Below, in pieces: positions 16,358-24,701 of a DNA stretch of 38,997 nucleotides. A model generated the notes under the pieces. It saw nothing but the letters and a program-made list of their open reading frames with translations. It ran no database searches and was not told the DNA's origin. Source of the stretch: Helicobacteraceae bacterium (GTDB taxonomy: Bacteria; Campylobacterota; Campylobacteria; Campylobacterales; Sulfurimonadaceae); the NCBI GenBank assembly GCA_027063225.1, contig JAMOSG010000026.1:1-38997 (forward strand). Direction: 5' to 3'. The position numbers were made by a program, and so were the translations under genes. Within the stretch, counting starts at the first letter, position 1. Each line of letters opens with the position of its first letter.

Positions 16358-17748
16358 GAGCAGTAGTTAAAAATGGAATTGGTGTATTTTCCCCTCAAGG
16401 TTTTTTAGATGGCAATAGTAGTGGAGCATTCTTGAGCATAGAAGATATAGAAGCAACACTCAAGCTTAAAAATGTAAATATGATTTTAGTTTCACTAAAA
16501 AAGGTGATTTTTTTTAATAGAAACGGATTAGATACATTTGTAAAAATGCTTACAAAAGTAAGAACAGAGAAGCAAATAACTGTTGGTTTTTGCGACTATG
16601 ACTATAAAAAATATGAAGCTATACAAAAATTTTACAAAGATGAATTTACATTTTCTCTTTTTGCAACACGTGAAATTGCAACACTTTTTGCTACAAACTA
16701 TAACAAAACTCCTAAAAATGTTCTTCTTTATAGTGAAGATAAGTCTCAACGTAGTGCAATGGCTATAGAGTTACATGATAATGGCCATAACCCTGTAGTA
16801 GCTCAAAGTGAAAAAGATTTTAATGAAAAAAAAGCTAATGGAAAGTTTGATGTTATTATCAACAATACCTATTTAGGGCAAATGGGACAAAATGTAGCTA
16901 CACGTGTAACAGGTAATGCAATCATTTACACACTTAACTCTTTTTTAGATGCAGAGATTGGACATACTTTTAATATTGCCTACCACAACAACTCTTTAAA
17001 TGTTGGTTTTCGCCTTTTTATTTTTGATGCTTATAAAGTAATAAGTATGAATGTGCATGCTCTTAACTTTTTTTCTAAACTCTCTTCAGCAGCAGCGGAA
17101 TACAATGCAACAATCTGTTTTGTTGGAATGAATTTTAACAAAACGCCAATTAGTTTTAAAGAAACTATGGAGGATGCAGGAATACTCTTTTATGATCAAA
17201 TGGATGATATTTTAGGAAATAAAGAGCTATTACAAGAACTTGGTGCTGGTACAAGTGTAAATACAAAAAATAAAAGAGGCTTAACAAAAGCAATTGTTAG
17301 TGAACTTCCTAATTTTATTGAAGCAACAGTAGCGACATTAGAGATGATGACGAATGCAAAAGCAAAAAAAACAGCAGCTGAAATCCACTCCCTAAATATT
17401 GAACATCAAGAACAAAAAATTGCTAGTAGTATAGGGTATTATGGTGATTTAGACGGGATGATTATTTTAGTCTTTCCTAAAAATATTGCAAAAAAAGCTT
17501 GTGAATTGCTCATTGGTGAAAAAACAGATGATGAAGAGCTTATTTTAGATACCCTTGCAGAACTTGTAAATATTGTAGGAGGAAAAATTAAAACTCTACT
17601 CTTAGATGAGGGACACCATGTAAATATTACACTGCCTCGCACCTATGAAGGTATAGATGAACTTTTAGAAGTTGTAAATGATAAAAAGGGTGTACAAGTT
17701 GATTTAACATTTGAAAATGATGAATTTTTATTCTTCTTAACAAGATAA
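16354..17748 (+). CDS. Multidomain protein ending in a CheX-like domain
   Basis: This 464-residue protein ends in a CheX-like domain (about 315-464) with GDLDGMIILVFP and LAELVNIVGGKIKTLL (E403, N406, G410), the E-x-x-N type helix that CheX and CheC use to dephosphorylate CheY-P. The N-terminal ~115 residues look like a STAS-type fold. Residues 120-185 resemble a receiver domain (KNVLLYSEDKSQRSAMAIEL...FDVIINNTYLG) whose phosphate-accepting Asp position appears to be Asn. Residues ~190-290 look like a second STAS-like fold. Only the CheX assignment is firm; the other domains are judged by eye. It is coupled to the HDOD gene by an ATGA overlap. Confidence 0.75.
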   Translation: MRAVVKNGIGVFSPQGFLDGNSSGAFLSIEDIEATLKLKNVNMILVSLKKVIFFNRNGLDTFVKMLTKVRTEKQITVGFCDYDYKKYEAIQKFYKDEFTFSLFATREIATLFATNYNKTPKNVLLYSEDKSQRSAMAIELHDNGHNPVVAQSEKDFNEKKANGKFDVIINNTYLGQMGQNVATRVTGNAIIYTLNSFLDAEIGHTFNIAYHNNSLNVGFRLFIFDAYKVISMNVHALNFFSKLSSAAAEYNATICFVGMNFNKTPISFKETMEDAGILFYDQMDDILGNKELLQELGAGTSVNTKNKRGLTKAIVSELPNFIEATVATLEMMTNAKAKKTAAEIHSLNIEHQEQKIASSIGYYGDLDGMIILVFPKNIAKKACELLIGEKTDDEELILDTLAELVNIVGGKIKTLLLDEGHHVNITLPRTYEGIDELLEVVNDKKGVQVDLTFENDEFLFFLTR

Positions 17749-17781
17749 GATGATATTATTTCAAAAAAAGAAGGTTTTTTA

Positions 17782-18423
17782 ATGAAAATTGCTCCTAGTA
17801 TTTTAAGTGCAGATTTTGGAAATTTAGAACGTGATGTAAAAGCTATATGTGATGCAGGATGTGATTTAGTTCACATAGATGTGATGGATGGACATTTTGT
17901 TCCAAACTTAACAATTGGACCTGTTGTTGTTTCAAGTGTTGCAAAATGTGCTACAAAACCTCTTGATATCCATTTAATGGTTGAAAATAACACTTTTTTT
18001 GTAGAGCTTTTTGCACCACTTAAACCTGAATATATCACTTTTCATATAGAAGAGGAAAAGCATCCTCATAGACTTATTCAAAAGATTAAATCTTTAGGTA
18101 TTAAAGCTGGAATTGTACTGAACCCCCACACTCCACCAGAAGCTGTAGAATTTTTACTCCAAGATTTAGATATGGTACTTTTAATGAGTGTAAATCCTGG
18201 CTTTGGTGGACAAAGTTTTATTGAGAGTGTTATTCCAAAAGCTAAACGTCTTGATGCTTTACGTAAAAAGTATAATCCTAAGTGTCTTATAGAAGTAGAT
18301 GGTGGAGTAAGCAATAAAAATATTGAAGCACTTAAAGATGCAGGAGTAGATGTAGTTGTAGCTGGTAGCTATGTTTTTAACCATGCAAGTAAAAAAGAAG
18401 CTATAGAGAGTTTACAAATCTAA
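17782..18423 (+). CDS. rpe: Ribulose-phosphate 3-epimerase
   Basis: Rpe interconverts ribulose-5-phosphate and xylulose-5-phosphate in the pentose phosphate pathway. The 213-residue TIM barrel has the family signatures PSILSADFGNL at the N-terminus, HIDVMDGHFVPN (metal-binding His/Asp), LMSVNPGFGGQSF and the phosphate-binding VDGGVS. AAGAAGG lies upstream of the ATG. Its last base overlaps trpF (TAATG). A transaldolase gene of the same pathway lies far away at 34285-35265. Confidence 0.97.
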   Translation: MKIAPSILSADFGNLERDVKAICDAGCDLVHIDVMDGHFVPNLTIGPVVVSSVAKCATKPLDIHLMVENNTFFVELFAPLKPEYITFHIEEEKHPHRLIQKIKSLGIKAGIVLNPHTPPEAVEFLLQDLDMVLLMSVNPGFGGQSFIESVIPKAKRLDALRKKYNPKCLIEVDGGVSNKNIEALKDAGVDVVVAGSYVFNHASKKEAIESLQI

Positions 18424-19007
18424 TGAGAACAAAAATTTGTGGTATTACAAACTATGAAGATGCAATGGTTGCAATAGAAGCTGGAGCAGATGCTTTAGGA
18501 TTTGTTTTTTATGAAAAATCTCCACGTTATATTAACGTAGAAGATGCAAAAAAACTTATTGCGAAGCTTCCACCATTTGTAGAAAAAGTAGCTTTATTTG
18601 TAAATGAAAATGAAAGAACTATAGATTCAATTTGTAAAGAGGTTGGTGCAACTCTTGCACAAATTCATTTTGAAGCATCCGCTGAACTATATGAAAATTT
18701 AACAACACCTCATATTAAAGTTATTCGTGCAAAAAGTAAAGAAGATATTTTACAATATAGTGATGAATATAGACTTGTAGATGCCTACTGTGAAGCATAT
18801 GGTGGAGTAGGAAAAAGAATAAATATAGAGTGGTTTGATGATGTTGATTGCTCTAAAATTATCTTAGCTGGTGGACTAGATGATACAAATGTGGCAGAAC
18901 TTAAACAATATGGTTTCTACGGTGTTGATGTCAGTAGTGGGGTTGAAGCTCTAAAAGGAAAAAAAGACCCTGTTAAAGTAAAAAAGTTTATAGCGAATGC
19001 AAAGTAG
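18423..19007 (+). CDS. trpF: Phosphoribosylanthranilate isomerase
   Basis: TrpF performs the third dedicated step of tryptophan synthesis, converting phosphoribosyl-anthranilate to CdRP. The 194-residue barrel starts TKICGITNYEDA, with the catalytic Cys, and has GFVFYEKSPRYI, the AGGLDDTNV phosphate loop and DVSSGVE near the end. No other trp gene is in the window, so trpF has been separated from the trp genes. It sits between rpe, another ribulose-phosphate-binding barrel, and the exonuclease gene, overlapping both by 1 and 11 bases. Confidence 0.95.
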   Translation: MRTKICGITNYEDAMVAIEAGADALGFVFYEKSPRYINVEDAKKLIAKLPPFVEKVALFVNENERTIDSICKEVGATLAQIHFEASAELYENLTTPHIKVIRAKSKEDILQYSDEYRLVDAYCEAYGGVGKRINIEWFDDVDCSKIILAGGLDDTNVAELKQYGFYGVDVSSGVEALKGKKDPVKVKKFIANAK

Positions 19008-19788
19008 TTTTAATCAAAAAACACTCCACCGTTTAGCTACACAAGGTTTGGCACCAGCAGAGTTAAAACACCAAACACATAGTGATAACCTAGACCTTTC
19101 ACTTGAACTTTGGAGAGCACAAGGTCTCACCCTTGTCAAAAAGCATGGAAGTTATTTTTTTGCAACAAAGTTTATCCCTATAAAAGAGGCTGTTTTTTGT
19201 ATTGTAGATATTGAAACAAATGGCTCAAAAATAGAAAAACACCAAATCATTGAACTCTCAGCTATAAAAGTAAAAAATGGTAAAATTATAGATAGATTTG
19301 ATTCTCTTGTAGAGTGTCATGAAATAAATGAGCATATTACACAACTCACAGGAATTGATGTTTCTATGACATATAATGCTCCCCCTTTAAAAAAAGTACT
19401 TTATCAATTTAGAACTTTTTTAGATGATGCTGTTTTTGTTGCTCATGATATTAAATTTGACTATAACTTCATCTCCGCTTCTATGCAAAAAGTTGGTTTA
19501 GAACCTCTCTTAAATAGAGGAGTTTGCTCACTTGCTTTAGCACATAGAACTATAAAGTCGTATAAATATGGTCTTTCTTATCTTAATGAATATTTTAATC
19601 TTTATCCAAATGCTACACACCATAGAGCAATGAGTGATGTTATAACAACCTATGAACTTTTTAAATTATCACTTCAAAATATTGAAGCATCTGTAAATAA
19701 TGTAGAGGATTTAATTAAATTTTCAAAAGAGGGGAAAAAAATAAAAAGGCCAAAAATTGACCCTTTAGCAGAAGAAGGTGAAGCTTAA
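18997..19788 (+). CDS. dnaQ: 3'-5' exonuclease, DNA polymerase III epsilon-like
   Basis: This DEDDh exonuclease is the proofreading-type nuclease of the DnaQ family. The metal-binding residues are all visible: VDIETNG (D71, E73), [10 protein letters not shown] (D155) and [10 protein letters not shown] (H209, D214). About 60 residues precede the nuclease domain. It could be the replicative epsilon subunit or a stand-alone relative. The gene overlaps trpF by 11 bases. It is convergent with accA: the two stop codons interlock in CTTAAG, leaving no room for a terminator. Confidence 0.88.
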   Translation: MQSSFNQKTLHRLATQGLAPAELKHQTHSDNLDLSLELWRAQGLTLVKKHGSYFFATKFIPIKEAVFCIVDIETNGSKIEKHQIIELSAIKVKNGKIIDRFDSLVECHEINEHITQLTGIDVSMTYNAPPLKKVLYQFRTFLDDAVFVAHDIKFDYNFISASMQKVGLEPLLNRGVCSLALAHRTIKSYKYGLSYLNEYFNLYPNATHHRAMSDVITTYELFKLSLQNIEASVNNVEDLIKFSKEGKKIKRPKIDPLAEEGEA

Positions 19789-20732
19789 GAAGCTTCCACC
19801 TCTTTAAATGCACCTGGTGCAATAAGTTTTGAGTAACGAAGTTCCATACGCTCCTCTTCACTCATAGCTTTTAACTTTGCAATGTTTTCTAAACAATACT
19901 CTCTAAGTGCTTCAGCAGCACCCTCTTTATCACGATGTGCACCAATTAATGGTTCGTTGATAATATCGTCAATAAGACCCAACTCTAAAAGATCTGAACT
20001 TGTAATTTTAAGTGCATTTGTAGCAGTCTCAACTTTTGCAGGATCATTCCATAAAATAGCTGAACAACCTTCTGGTGAAATTACACTAAATACAGAATAA
20101 CGCATCATTGCAAATTTATCTGCAACACCAATAGCAAGTGCCCCACCACTTCCACCTTCACCAATAACAATAGAAACAGTAGGAACTTTTAACTCAGCAA
20201 ACTCTAAAAGGTTACGAGCAATAGCTTCACTTTGGTTACGCTCTTCTGCACCAATACCAGGATATGCACCCGGAGTATCTACCAACATAACGATAGGGAT
20301 ATTAAATTTTTCAGCAAGTTTAGCAGCACGAAGAGCTTTTCTATACCCTTCAGGATGTGGCATACCAAAGTTACGTTTTAACTTATTTTTAGTACCACGC
20401 CCTTTTTGCTCACCAATAACCATAACTTTTTCATCGCCAATATAACCCATATAACAAACTATAGCAGCATCATCTCTAAAATGACGATCACCATGAATTT
20501 CATACTTATCTCTCATAATAAGATTAATATAATCAAGCGCATAAGGTCTATCTATATGACGTGCAAGTTGAAGCTTTTGAAAATCACTTAACTTACCGTA
20601 TGTTCTATTTACCTCTTTATCTAGGTAATCTTGTAAAATAGCTACCTCTTCTTCGTCATGACGAACTTGTGCAGAGATAATATCCTCTTGGATAATTTTT
20701 ATTTTTGTTTCAAAGTCTAGGTATGTTGCCAA
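19785..20732 (-). CDS. accA: Acetyl-CoA carboxylase, carboxyltransferase alpha subunit
   Basis: AccA pairs with AccD to transfer the carboxyl group from carboxybiotin to acetyl-CoA, giving malonyl-CoA, the first step of fatty acid synthesis. The 315 residues show the alpha-subunit signatures: a helical N-terminus with [15 protein letters not shown], then [54 protein letters not shown] and the oxyanion-type [12 protein letters not shown]. It lies 16 bases after fabF and is the last gene of the fatty acid unit. AccD, AccB and AccC are not in the window. Confidence 0.97.
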   Translation of the reverse strand: MATYLDFETKIKIIQEDIISAQVRHDEEEVAILQDYLDKEVNRTYGKLSDFQKLQLARHIDRPYALDYINLIMRDKYEIHGDRHFRDDAAIVCYMGYIGDEKVMVIGEQKGRGTKNKLKRNFGMPHPEGYRKALRAAKLAEKFNIPIVMLVDTPGAYPGIGAEERNQSEAIARNLLEFAELKVPTVSIVIGEGGSGGALAIGVADKFAMMRYSVFSVISPEGCSAILWNDPAKVETATNALKITSSDLLELGLIDDIINEPLIGAHRDKEGAAEALREYCLENIAKLKAMSEEERMELRYSKLIAPGAFKEVEAS

Positions 20733-20748
20733 AATATGATCCTTCTAA

Positions 20749-21957
20749 TTAGATCTTCTTAAAGATAAGAACACCATTTGTTCCGCCAAATCCAAATGAG
20801 TTACTCATAACTACATTAAGATCAGCTTTTCTTGCACCCTCAGTTACATAATCTAAATCACAGTTTTCATCTGGAGTTTCATAGTTAATTGTTGGAGGAA
20901 TAACACCATCACGCATTGCCATTAAACAAGTAACTGCTTCAATCCCACCAGCTGCACCTAAACAGTGACCAATTTGCCCTTTGATAGAACTCATAGGTGT
21001 TGAAGTTCCAAGAAGCTCTTTTACCGCTGCAGTTTCATTTTTATCGTTAATTGGAGTTGATGTACCATGAGCATTTACATAATCAATTTTAGGCTCACCT
21101 GCCATTTTATATGCTGCTTTCATAGCACGTGCTGGACCATCAAGTGAAGGAGTAGTGATATGGTTTGCATCTCCACTCTCACCAAAACCGATAATCTCAC
21201 CATAAATTCTTGCACCACGAGCCACTGCTGATTCATACTCTTCAAGTACAAGTGCTGCTGCACCTTCACCCATTACAAATCCATCTCTATCTTTATCAAA
21301 TGGACGAGAAGCTTTTTTAGGATCATCATTTCTAGTAGAGAGTGCTTTCATAGCAGCAAAACCACCAATTCCAACACCTGTAATTGCAGATTCAGCAGTT
21401 ACAACTAACATTCTATCTGCACCATTACACATAATAGTTTTTGCTGCTTCACTTACTGCGTGAGTACCAGCTGCACATGCAGTTACACTTGAAAGGTTAG
21501 GTCCTTTTACGCCATGTTCAATAGAGATAAATCCACCAAGCATATTTACAAGAGCACCAGGAATAAAGAAAGGAGAGATTCTACGCGGACCTCTGTTTTC
21601 TAAAATAATTGAGTTTTTCTCAATTGAAGGAAGTCCACCAATACCACTACCAGCAGAGATACCAAAACGCTCTTTGTCTATATCTTCACCAAAGTTAGCA
21701 TCTTTCATAGCTTCTGCAGCAGCTTTTAAACCTAAGTGGATAAATCTATCTGCTTTTTTTACCTCTTTTGGAGGCATTACAGTTGAAGGGTCAAAATCTT
21801 TCACCTCACCTGCAATTTTTACACTATATGCTTCAGGGTCAAAAAGTGTAATAGTGTCAATACCACATTCACCATCACAAATAGCTTTAAATGCACTCTC
21901 TTTATCATGCCCTACAGAATTTATCATACCAAGACCAGTAACTACAACTCTTCTCAT
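20749..21957 (-). CDS. fabF: 3-oxoacyl-[acyl-carrier-protein] synthase II
   Basis: FabF (KAS II) condenses malonyl-ACP with growing acyl-ACP chains. The 402-residue thiolase-fold enzyme has the active-site Cys in VTACAAGTHAV (C161) and both catalytic histidines, in NAHGTSTPIND and GHCLGAAGGIE; the C-terminus NSFGFGGTNG is typical. It is downstream of acpP after a 125-base gap holding a strong hairpin, so its dose relative to acpP is probably set at the RNA level or by a separate promoter. Confidence 0.98.
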   Translation of the reverse strand: MRRVVVTGLGMINSVGHDKESAFKAICDGECGIDTITLFDPEAYSVKIAGEVKDFDPSTVMPPKEVKKADRFIHLGLKAAAEAMKDANFGEDIDKERFGISAGSGIGGLPSIEKNSIILENRGPRRISPFFIPGALVNMLGGFISIEHGVKGPNLSSVTACAAGTHAVSEAAKTIMCNGADRMLVVTAESAITGVGIGGFAAMKALSTRNDDPKKASRPFDKDRDGFVMGEGAAALVLEEYESAVARGARIYGEIIGFGESGDANHITTPSLDGPARAMKAAYKMAGEPKIDYVNAHGTSTPINDKNETAAVKELLGTSTPMSSIKGQIGHCLGAAGGIEAVTCLMAMRDGVIPPTINYETPDENCDLDYVTEGARKADLNVVMSNSFGFGGTNGVLIFKKI

Positions 21958-22032
21958 TTACCACTTCTCCATTTTTAAAATAATAAAAATACTTTTAAAA
22001 ATTAACACAGTTAACTTCTAAAAATATTTAGT

Positions 22033-22061
22033 TTTTTGCATTGGAAAAACCAATGCAAAAA
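22033..22061 (-). other. Strong hairpin after acpP, without a U-tract
   Basis: TTTTTGCATTGG (22033-22044), a five-base loop and CCAATGCAAAAA (22050-22061) form a perfect 12-bp stem about 21 bases after the acpP stop. On the minus (transcribed) strand the stem is followed by A and mixed bases, not by a T-run, so it is a poor intrinsic terminator. An mRNA-end stabiliser or processing site is more likely. A smaller inverted repeat, TTAAC-ACA-GTTAA, lies at 22002-22014 just before fabF. Confidence 0.7.
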
Positions 22062-22082
22062 CAATCTAAGCTTAAAAAATTA

Positions 22083-22313
22083 CTATTTGTTAGCTTCGAT
22101 GTAATCTACTACATCTTTAACAGTTTGAATTTTCTCAGCTTCATCATCAGGGATCTCGATATCAAATTTTTCTTCAAGAGCCATAACTAATTCAACAACA
22201 TCAAGGCTATCTGCACCTAAATCTTCTACGAATTTTGCATCCTCTTTTACCTCATCAGCGCTAACGCTTAACTGCTCAACTACTACTTCTTTAATATCAT
22301 CTAAAAGTGCCAT
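22083..22313 (-). CDS. acpP: Acyl carrier protein
   Basis: ACP is the small acidic cofactor-bearing protein that carries growing acyl chains. The 76 residues include the phosphopantetheine site [11 protein letters not shown] with S36, and the usual four-helix pattern ending [15 protein letters not shown] precedes the ATG. It has its own TATAAT box upstream (22346-22351) and hairpins on both sides, fitting the very high expression expected of ACP relative to the enzymes around it. Confidence 0.99.
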   Translation of the reverse strand: MALLDDIKEVVVEQLSVSADEVKEDAKFVEDLGADSLDVVELVMALEEKFDIEIPDDEAEKIQTVKDVVDYIEANK

Positions 22314-22345
22314 TATAGCTCCTGTTTTTTTAATTTAATCGGGTA

Positions 22346-22351
22346 ATTATA
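22346..22351 (-). promoter_or_regulatory. acpP -10 box
   Basis: A perfect TATAAT on the minus strand, about 33 bases before the acpP start. The -35 region (ATTACT-like) is weak and lies inside the inverted repeat 22351-22380. Confidence 0.55.
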
Positions 22352-22380
22352 ACAAAATTAGCTTAAAAAGTAATTTTGTT
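22351..22380 (-). other. Inverted repeat between fabG and acpP
   Basis: AACAAAATTA (22351-22360), ten bases, TAATTTTGTT (22371-22380): a perfect 10-bp inverted repeat that touches the fabG stop codon and the acpP -10 box. It could be a weak AT-only terminator hairpin for the upstream transcript or an operator over the acpP promoter. Confidence 0.55.
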
Positions 22381-23125
22381 ATGCCATATTCATTCCACCA
22401 TTTACTTTAAGTGTTTCACCTGTAATATAGCTTGAATGATCAGAGAGTAAAAATGCTACTGCTTGAGCAACCTCTGCTGCACCACCCATACGCGCCATTG
22501 GAATCTTTGCATTAATAGAATCTTTTACATCATCACTTAAAACTTCTGTCATCTCTGTTGCGATAAAACCTGGTGTTACAGAGTTAAAACGGATACCACT
22601 TGTTGCTGCTTCTTGAGCAAAACTTTTTGTCATAGCATTAACTCCACCTTTACTTGCAGCATAGTTTGTTTGCCCAGCATTTCCAGTCTCACCAATAATA
22701 GAAGAAACATTTACAACTGAACCAAATTTCTTTTTACGTGCATTTTTAAAAAATTCACGACAACCAATAAAAGTAGAAGTAAGGTTAGCATTAATCACTT
22801 GCATAAAATCTTCTGTTTTCATACGAAGTGCAAGTTTATCGTTTGTAATACCTGCATTATTTACTAAGTAAGAAAGTTCACCATCACTACTAATAATAGT
22901 TTTAATAGCATCTACAAATGCTTCCTCATCACTTACATCAAACCCAATCACTGCTGCTTGACCACCCGCTGCAATAATTTCTTCTTTTATAGCATCAGCT
23001 TGTGCTGCTCCACTTCTGTAGTGTACCCAAACTTTCAGTCCAAAACCAGCTAAAGTTTTTGCAATCTCTGCACCAATACCACGACTTGAACCTGTTACTA
23101 AAACATTTTTTCCACTAAATTTCAC
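22379..23125 (-). CDS. fabG: 3-oxoacyl-[acyl-carrier-protein] reductase
   Basis: FabG reduces 3-oxoacyl-ACP with NADPH in each cycle of fatty acid elongation. The 248-residue short-chain dehydrogenase has the cofactor motif TGSSRGIG (11-18), NNAG (89-92) and the catalytic Ser-Tyr-Lys set: NVSSIIG (S142), NYAASKG (Y155, K159). The neighbourhood (acpP, fabF, accA) makes the FabG role secure among many SDR proteins. It follows gpmI by 14 bases. Confidence 0.97.
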   Translation of the reverse strand: MKFSGKNVLVTGSSRGIGAEIAKTLAGFGLKVWVHYRSGAAQADAIKEEIIAAGGQAAVIGFDVSDEEAFVDAIKTIISSDGELSYLVNNAGITNDKLALRMKTEDFMQVINANLTSTFIGCREFFKNARKKKFGSVVNVSSIIGETGNAGQTNYAASKGGVNAMTKSFAQEAATSGIRFNSVTPGFIATEMTEVLSDDVKDSINAKIPMARMGGAAEVAQAVAFLLSDHSSYITGETLKVNGGMNMA

Positions 23126-23139
23126 TCTATCTCCTTTTG

Positions 23140-24615
23140 TTAAATTAAACTATGATCCATCTCTTTTGGAATCTCTAAATCCATAAGTTTTAAAACTGTT
23201 GGTGCGATATTGTTTAATCCACCATTGTCAACTTTATCTACACCTTCAGCTTCTACAAAACACCACACTTTTCCAACTGTATGGTTTGTTAAAACATTAC
23301 CCTCATCATCTCTCATCTCTTCACAATTTCCATGATCAGATGTAAGTACAACACTATAACCTTGTTCTTTTGCTTTTTCAAAAAGGCGACCTAGTTGCTC
23401 ATCTACAGTTTCAACTGCTGTTATTGCAGCTTCAAAATTTCCAGTGTGTCCAACCATATCACCATTTGCAAAATTTACCACAATAAAATCATATTCACTA
23501 TCAATAGCTTTTAAAACCTCATCTGCAACTTCAGGTGCACTCATTTGTGGTTTCATATCGTATGTTTTTACATCTGGTGAAGGGATAAGTACACGTGTTT
23601 CATTCTCATACGGTTCATCAATTCCCCCATTAAAAAAGAATGTTACGTGAGCATATTTTTCAGTCTCTGCAGTGTGAAGTTGTCTCAGTCCTGCTTTTGC
23701 TATCACTTCTGCTAAAGTATTTTTAGGAACATCTTTTCTAAAAAGCACAGGATAAGGGAAACTTTTGTCATATTCTGTAATAGTTGCAATATGGAGATCT
23801 ACATGACGTTTTGGAAAATGAGTTAACTCTTTATCTCCAAGTGCAGTTACAAGTTCACGCATTCTATCGCTTCTAAAGTTAATTGTTAGTACTGCATCAC
23901 CATCTTGCATACCTTCATACCCTTCAAACGCAGCTGGTTCTAAAAATTCATCAGTTTCCCCTTGTGCATAGGAGTGTCCAACATACCCCTCTGGATGCCA
24001 ATCTGTCTTTGGTGTTGCATCTACAATCGCTTCATAGGCTCTTTGGATTCTCTCCCAGCGATTATCTCTATCCATCGCATAAAAACGTCCACTAATTGTT
24101 GCGATTTTTACATTTTCATTACAATGCTCTTCTACAATTTTTAAATATTTTTGTGCAGAAGTTGGAGAAACATCACGCCCATCTGTTATAAGGTGTAAAA
24201 ATACCTTCTTCCCATGTTTTGCAGCACTATCCGCTATTCCCATAAAATGATCAATATGTGAATGCACCCCACCATCACTCATAAGTCCAATAAGGTGAAG
24301 TCTATTGCTTGAATTTAAAAGCTCTTGGTACGCCTCATTTTGCTCAAACGTACCCTCTGAAAGTGCTAAAGAGATTTTTACTAAATCTTGATACAACACA
24401 CGACCACTACCAATACTCATATGCCCAACTTCAGAGTTACCCATTTGCCCCTCTGGAAGTCCAACACTTAATCCAAAAGTATCAATGAGTGAATGTGGTG
24501 TATTTGCAAAAAGTTTTTCATATGTTGGTTTATTTGCAGCATAAAATGCGTTAAACTCAGTCTTATGACTATACCCAATACCATCTGTAATAATTAAGAG
24601 TGCTTTTTTACTCAA
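23140..24615 (-). CDS. gpmI: 2,3-bisphosphoglycerate-independent phosphoglycerate mutase
   Basis: GpmI interconverts 3- and 2-phosphoglycerate using two Mn ions. The 491-residue alkaline-phosphatase-superfamily enzyme shows LLIITDGIGYS (D11), the catalytic serine in QMGNSEVGHMSIGSGR (S61), LITDGRDVSPTS, and the metal-binding NFANGDMVGHTG and TSDHGNCEEM near the C-terminus. It is the first gene of the fatty acid unit, which links a glycolytic/gluconeogenic step with lipid synthesis; the same order is known to me from C. jejuni. It is divergent from mraY. Confidence 0.97.
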   Translation of the reverse strand: MSKKALLIITDGIGYSHKTEFNAFYAANKPTYEKLFANTPHSLIDTFGLSVGLPEGQMGNSEVGHMSIGSGRVLYQDLVKISLALSEGTFEQNEAYQELLNSSNRLHLIGLMSDGGVHSHIDHFMGIADSAAKHGKKVFLHLITDGRDVSPTSAQKYLKIVEEHCNENVKIATISGRFYAMDRDNRWERIQRAYEAIVDATPKTDWHPEGYVGHSYAQGETDEFLEPAAFEGYEGMQDGDAVLTINFRSDRMRELVTALGDKELTHFPKRHVDLHIATITEYDKSFPYPVLFRKDVPKNTLAEVIAKAGLRQLHTAETEKYAHVTFFFNGGIDEPYENETRVLIPSPDVKTYDMKPQMSAPEVADEVLKAIDSEYDFIVVNFANGDMVGHTGNFEAAITAVETVDEQLGRLFEKAKEQGYSVVLTSDHGNCEEMRDDEGNVLTNHTVGKVWCFVEAEGVDKVDNGGLNNIAPTVLKLMDLEIPKEMDHSLI

Positions 24616-24648
24616 TATTTTTTCCTATATAAAGAAAGATTTTTAAGG

Positions 24649-24678
24649 ATTATACTATAATACACTTTTAATTTACAA
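24649..24678. promoter_or_regulatory. Symmetrical divergent promoter between gpmI and mraY
   Basis: ATTATA (24649-24654), one base, TATAAT (24656-24661): perfect -10 boxes for both strands. For gpmI (minus) a TTGTAA -35 box lies at 24673-24678 with an 18-base spacer. For mraY (plus) no clear -35 is seen. The two polymerase sites must overlap. Confidence 0.65.
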
Positions 24679-24701
24679 ATCAACACTAAATAGGATCTTT
24701 T

